From: an uncultured Opitutia bacterium
GTDB lineage: Bacteria > Verrucomicrobiota > Verrucomicrobiia > Opitutales > Opitutaceae
Length of the DNA: 36,574 bases
Direction of reading: 5' to 3'
NCBI GenBank assembly: GCA_903869955.1
Contig: CAIQBC010000023.1
Coordinates: forward strand, 1-36,574
The notes under the pieces: generated by a model
What the model saw: only the letters and a program-made list of their open reading frames with translations
Database searches by the model: none
Told to the model about the DNA's origin: nothing
Translations under genes and position numbers: made by a program
Shown here: piece after piece, positions 34,988 through 36,574 of the stretch
Layout of the letters: each line of letters starts with the position of its first letter
Position numbering within the stretch: the stretch's first letter is position 1

Positions 34988-36370
34988 ATGGGCGGGCCGT
35001 CCCAGCCTCCGTCCTCACCCCCTGCCACCGCCGCCGCACCCGGCGACGGCCTAATCCCGGTCGCCGCCTATGTGCGGATGTCCACGGAGCACCAGCAGTA
35101 TTCCACGGAAAACCAGCTCGACCGCATCAAGGAATACGCCGCCCGTCGCGGCATGGTCATCATCGAGGTCTTCACCGAAGCCGGCAAAAGCGGCCTGAGC
35201 GTCAAGGGCCGCGAGAGCCTCCAGCGGATGATCGCCACGGTCGAGGCGGGGGAGGCCAAGTTCAAATGTATCCTCGCCTACGATGTCAGCCGGTGGGGCC
35301 GGTTTCAGGACGCGGACGAGAGCGGCTACTACGAATACATCTGCAAGCGCGCCGGCATCACCGTCCACTACTGCGCGGAGCAGTTCGAGAACGACGGCAG
35401 CCCAACCTCGAACATCATCAAGAGCGTGAAGCGCTCCATGGCCGGCGAATACAGCCGCGAGCTATCCACCAAAGTTTTCCAAGGGGCGTGCCGCCTGATC
35501 CAGATGGGGTTCAAGCAGGGCGGCGCGGCGGGGTTCGGTCTGCGGCGCATGCTGATTGATTCGGCCGGCAAACCGAAGGGCACGCTCAAGCTCGGCGAGC
35601 AAAAGAGCCTCCAGACCGACCGGGTGGTGTATGTGCCCGGCCCCGATGAGGAGCAGGCGGTCGTGCGGGAGATTTACGCGCGGTTTCTCGACGGCGGGAA
35701 GAACGAGCGCGAGATCGCCGATATCCTGAACGGGCGCAACATCCTCACCGACTTCGGCCGGGCGTGGACGCGCAGCACCGTCCACCAAATCCTCACCAAC
35801 GAAAAATACATCGGCAACAACGTGTATCACCGGACGTCGTTCAAGCTGAAGCGCAAGCAGATGCTGACGATCAAGCGCGCGCTCGGGCCGCACAGCCTGC
35901 TGATCGTGGACGAGGCGGCGCGGGCGTTTCAGGCACGGAGCAGTGGCGGGCAGAAGTTCAAGACGTTGGAGTTTATCCGGGAGATCCACGATGCCACGGG
36001 GTGCGGGGTGGTGCTGTGCGGCACGAGGGTGTTTAGGGAGAGCATGGAGAGCGCGCAGCACCGGAAGTTCCTGAACCAGTTCAACCGGCGTTGCCTGTTC
36101 CGCAAGCAACTGCCGGACGTGCCGACGCGGGGCGACCTGAATGCGTTTGCCCGGCATTACGGACTGGAGCCGGCCGAGGGCGAGGCGCGACGGATGCAGG
36201 GGGTGATCGTGGGCGACCACGGCCTCGGGGTGTGGCTGACGACGCTCATGGCGGCGGCGCGGAAGGCGGCCAACGCGCGCCGGGCGATGACGTGGGCCGA
36301 TGTGCTGCGGGCGCATGCGTTTTTCACGAGGCTGGAGCAGACCCCGGCGGATGAGGCGGATGCGGCGTGA
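34988..36370 (+). CDS. Serine recombinase fused to C-terminal part of AAA/MuB-like ATPase
   Basis: VAAYVRMSTEHQQYSTENQ, SRWGRFQD and recombinase domain to YIGNNVYHRTSFKLKRKQ; then LLIVDEAARAF (Walker-B-like), GCGVVLCGTRVF, NRRCLF, GLGVWLTTL. Confidence 0.8.
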   Translation: MGGPSQPPSSPPATAAAPGDGLIPVAAYVRMSTEHQQYSTENQLDRIKEYAARRGMVIIEVFTEAGKSGLSVKGRESLQRMIATVEAGEAKFKCILAYDVSRWGRFQDADESGYYEYICKRAGITVHYCAEQFENDGSPTSNIIKSVKRSMAGEYSRELSTKVFQGACRLIQMGFKQGGAAGFGLRRMLIDSAGKPKGTLKLGEQKSLQTDRVVYVPGPDEEQAVVREIYARFLDGGKNEREIADILNGRNILTDFGRAWTRSTVHQILTNEKYIGNNVYHRTSFKLKRKQMLTIKRALGPHSLLIVDEAARAFQARSSGGQKFKTLEFIREIHDATGCGVVLCGTRVFRESMESAQHRKFLNQFNRRCLFRKQLPDVPTRGDLNAFARHYGLEPAEGEARRMQGVIVGDHGLGVWLTTLMAAARKAANARRAMTWADVLRAHAFFTRLEQTPADEADAA

Positions 36371-36427
36371 TGCGGGCGGAGGTCGCGGGGGGGTGGCCTC
36401 GGTGGGTGGGGTGGCGGGGGAAATGGG

Positions 36428-36471
36428 CGTGCAGGGGCCTTGCAGCGGGCGTGCGCGGGGCTTGCACGGAG
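36428..36471 (+). repeat. 11-bp-period TGCA iterons, right block
   Basis: cgTGCAggggc ctTGCAgcggg cgTGCGcgggg ctTGCAcggag: four consecutive 11-bp units, same orientation as the left block. Confidence 0.7.
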
Positions 36472-36530
36472 CGGGGGGCGTTTGAAGAGGCACCAAGGGC
36501 GAGTGGGGGGCGGCGTAAGCCGCGATTCAT

Positions 36531-36546
36531 CTCAAACCTTTGGCAC
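36531..36546 (-). repeat. Right copy of 16-bp imperfect inverted repeat (ctcaaacctttggcac on +)
   Basis: Reverse complement gtgccaaaggtttgag, 14/16 match to 34062-34077. Confidence 0.6.
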
Positions 36547-36574
36547 AAAGCCCGGTTTTTGGCGGATTTTACTC

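Larger units (their letters stand above)
34062..36546. mobile_element. Putative small recombinase-bearing mobile element or deletion derivative
   Basis: Recombinase and zinc-finger genes bracketed by iteron blocks and a 16-bp imperfect inverted repeat. Boundaries are inferred. Confidence 0.45.

Noticed and set aside
36540-36556. ttggcacaaagcccgg as a possible sigma-54 -24/-12 promoter
   Set aside because: TGGCAC is present, but the expected TTGC at the -12 position is missing.
1-36574. CRISPR arrays, tRNA and rRNA genes
   Set aside because: No regularly spaced repeat-spacer pattern, cloverleaf or rRNA-like conserved stretch was recognised on reading; a tRNAscan/Infernal run would be decisive.

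Overview
High-GC bacterial chromosomal window; gene content suggests Verrucomicrobiota/Opitutaceae, but this is inference only. Most genes are on the minus strand. Left part (1-15 kb): lipoate ligase-like protein, RmlD-like SDR, MGMT-like protein, SixA-like phosphatase, hybrid histidine kinase with a degenerate receiver, PdxH, TerC/YjbE-like membrane protein, three tandem PQQ-dependent sugar dehydrogenase paralogs (the middle one with an extra LTxxQ-like N-terminal region), and a homocysteine S-methyltransferase-like protein. Centre (14.2-21.7 kb): a LodA/GoxA-like CTQ quinoprotein oxidase with its LodB-like flavoprotein and a translationally coupled amidohydrolase, then a TPR Ser/Thr kinase coupled to a DUF3293-like protein. 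Main system (21.75-31.97 kb): a nine-gene same-strand corrinoid/tetrahydrofolate one-carbon operon. It contains a RACo-like ferredoxin-ASKHA activator, a MetH-activation-domain-like protein, an unrecognised 108-aa protein, a UroD-type methyltransferase, a corrinoid protein fused to a 'virulence factor' (PF13769-like) domain, a GH51 arabinofuranosidase, a small membrane protein, a MetF-MetV fusion and a pterin-dependent methyltransferase. Right end (34.0-36.55 kb): a putative small mobile element with a zinc-finger protein and a serine recombinase fused in frame to the C-terminal half of an AAA/MuB-like ATPase. It is flanked by 11-bp-period TGCA iterons and a 16-bp imperfect inverted repeat. 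No tRNA, rRNA or CRISPR was seen. All family assignments come from reading motifs by eye, with no database search.
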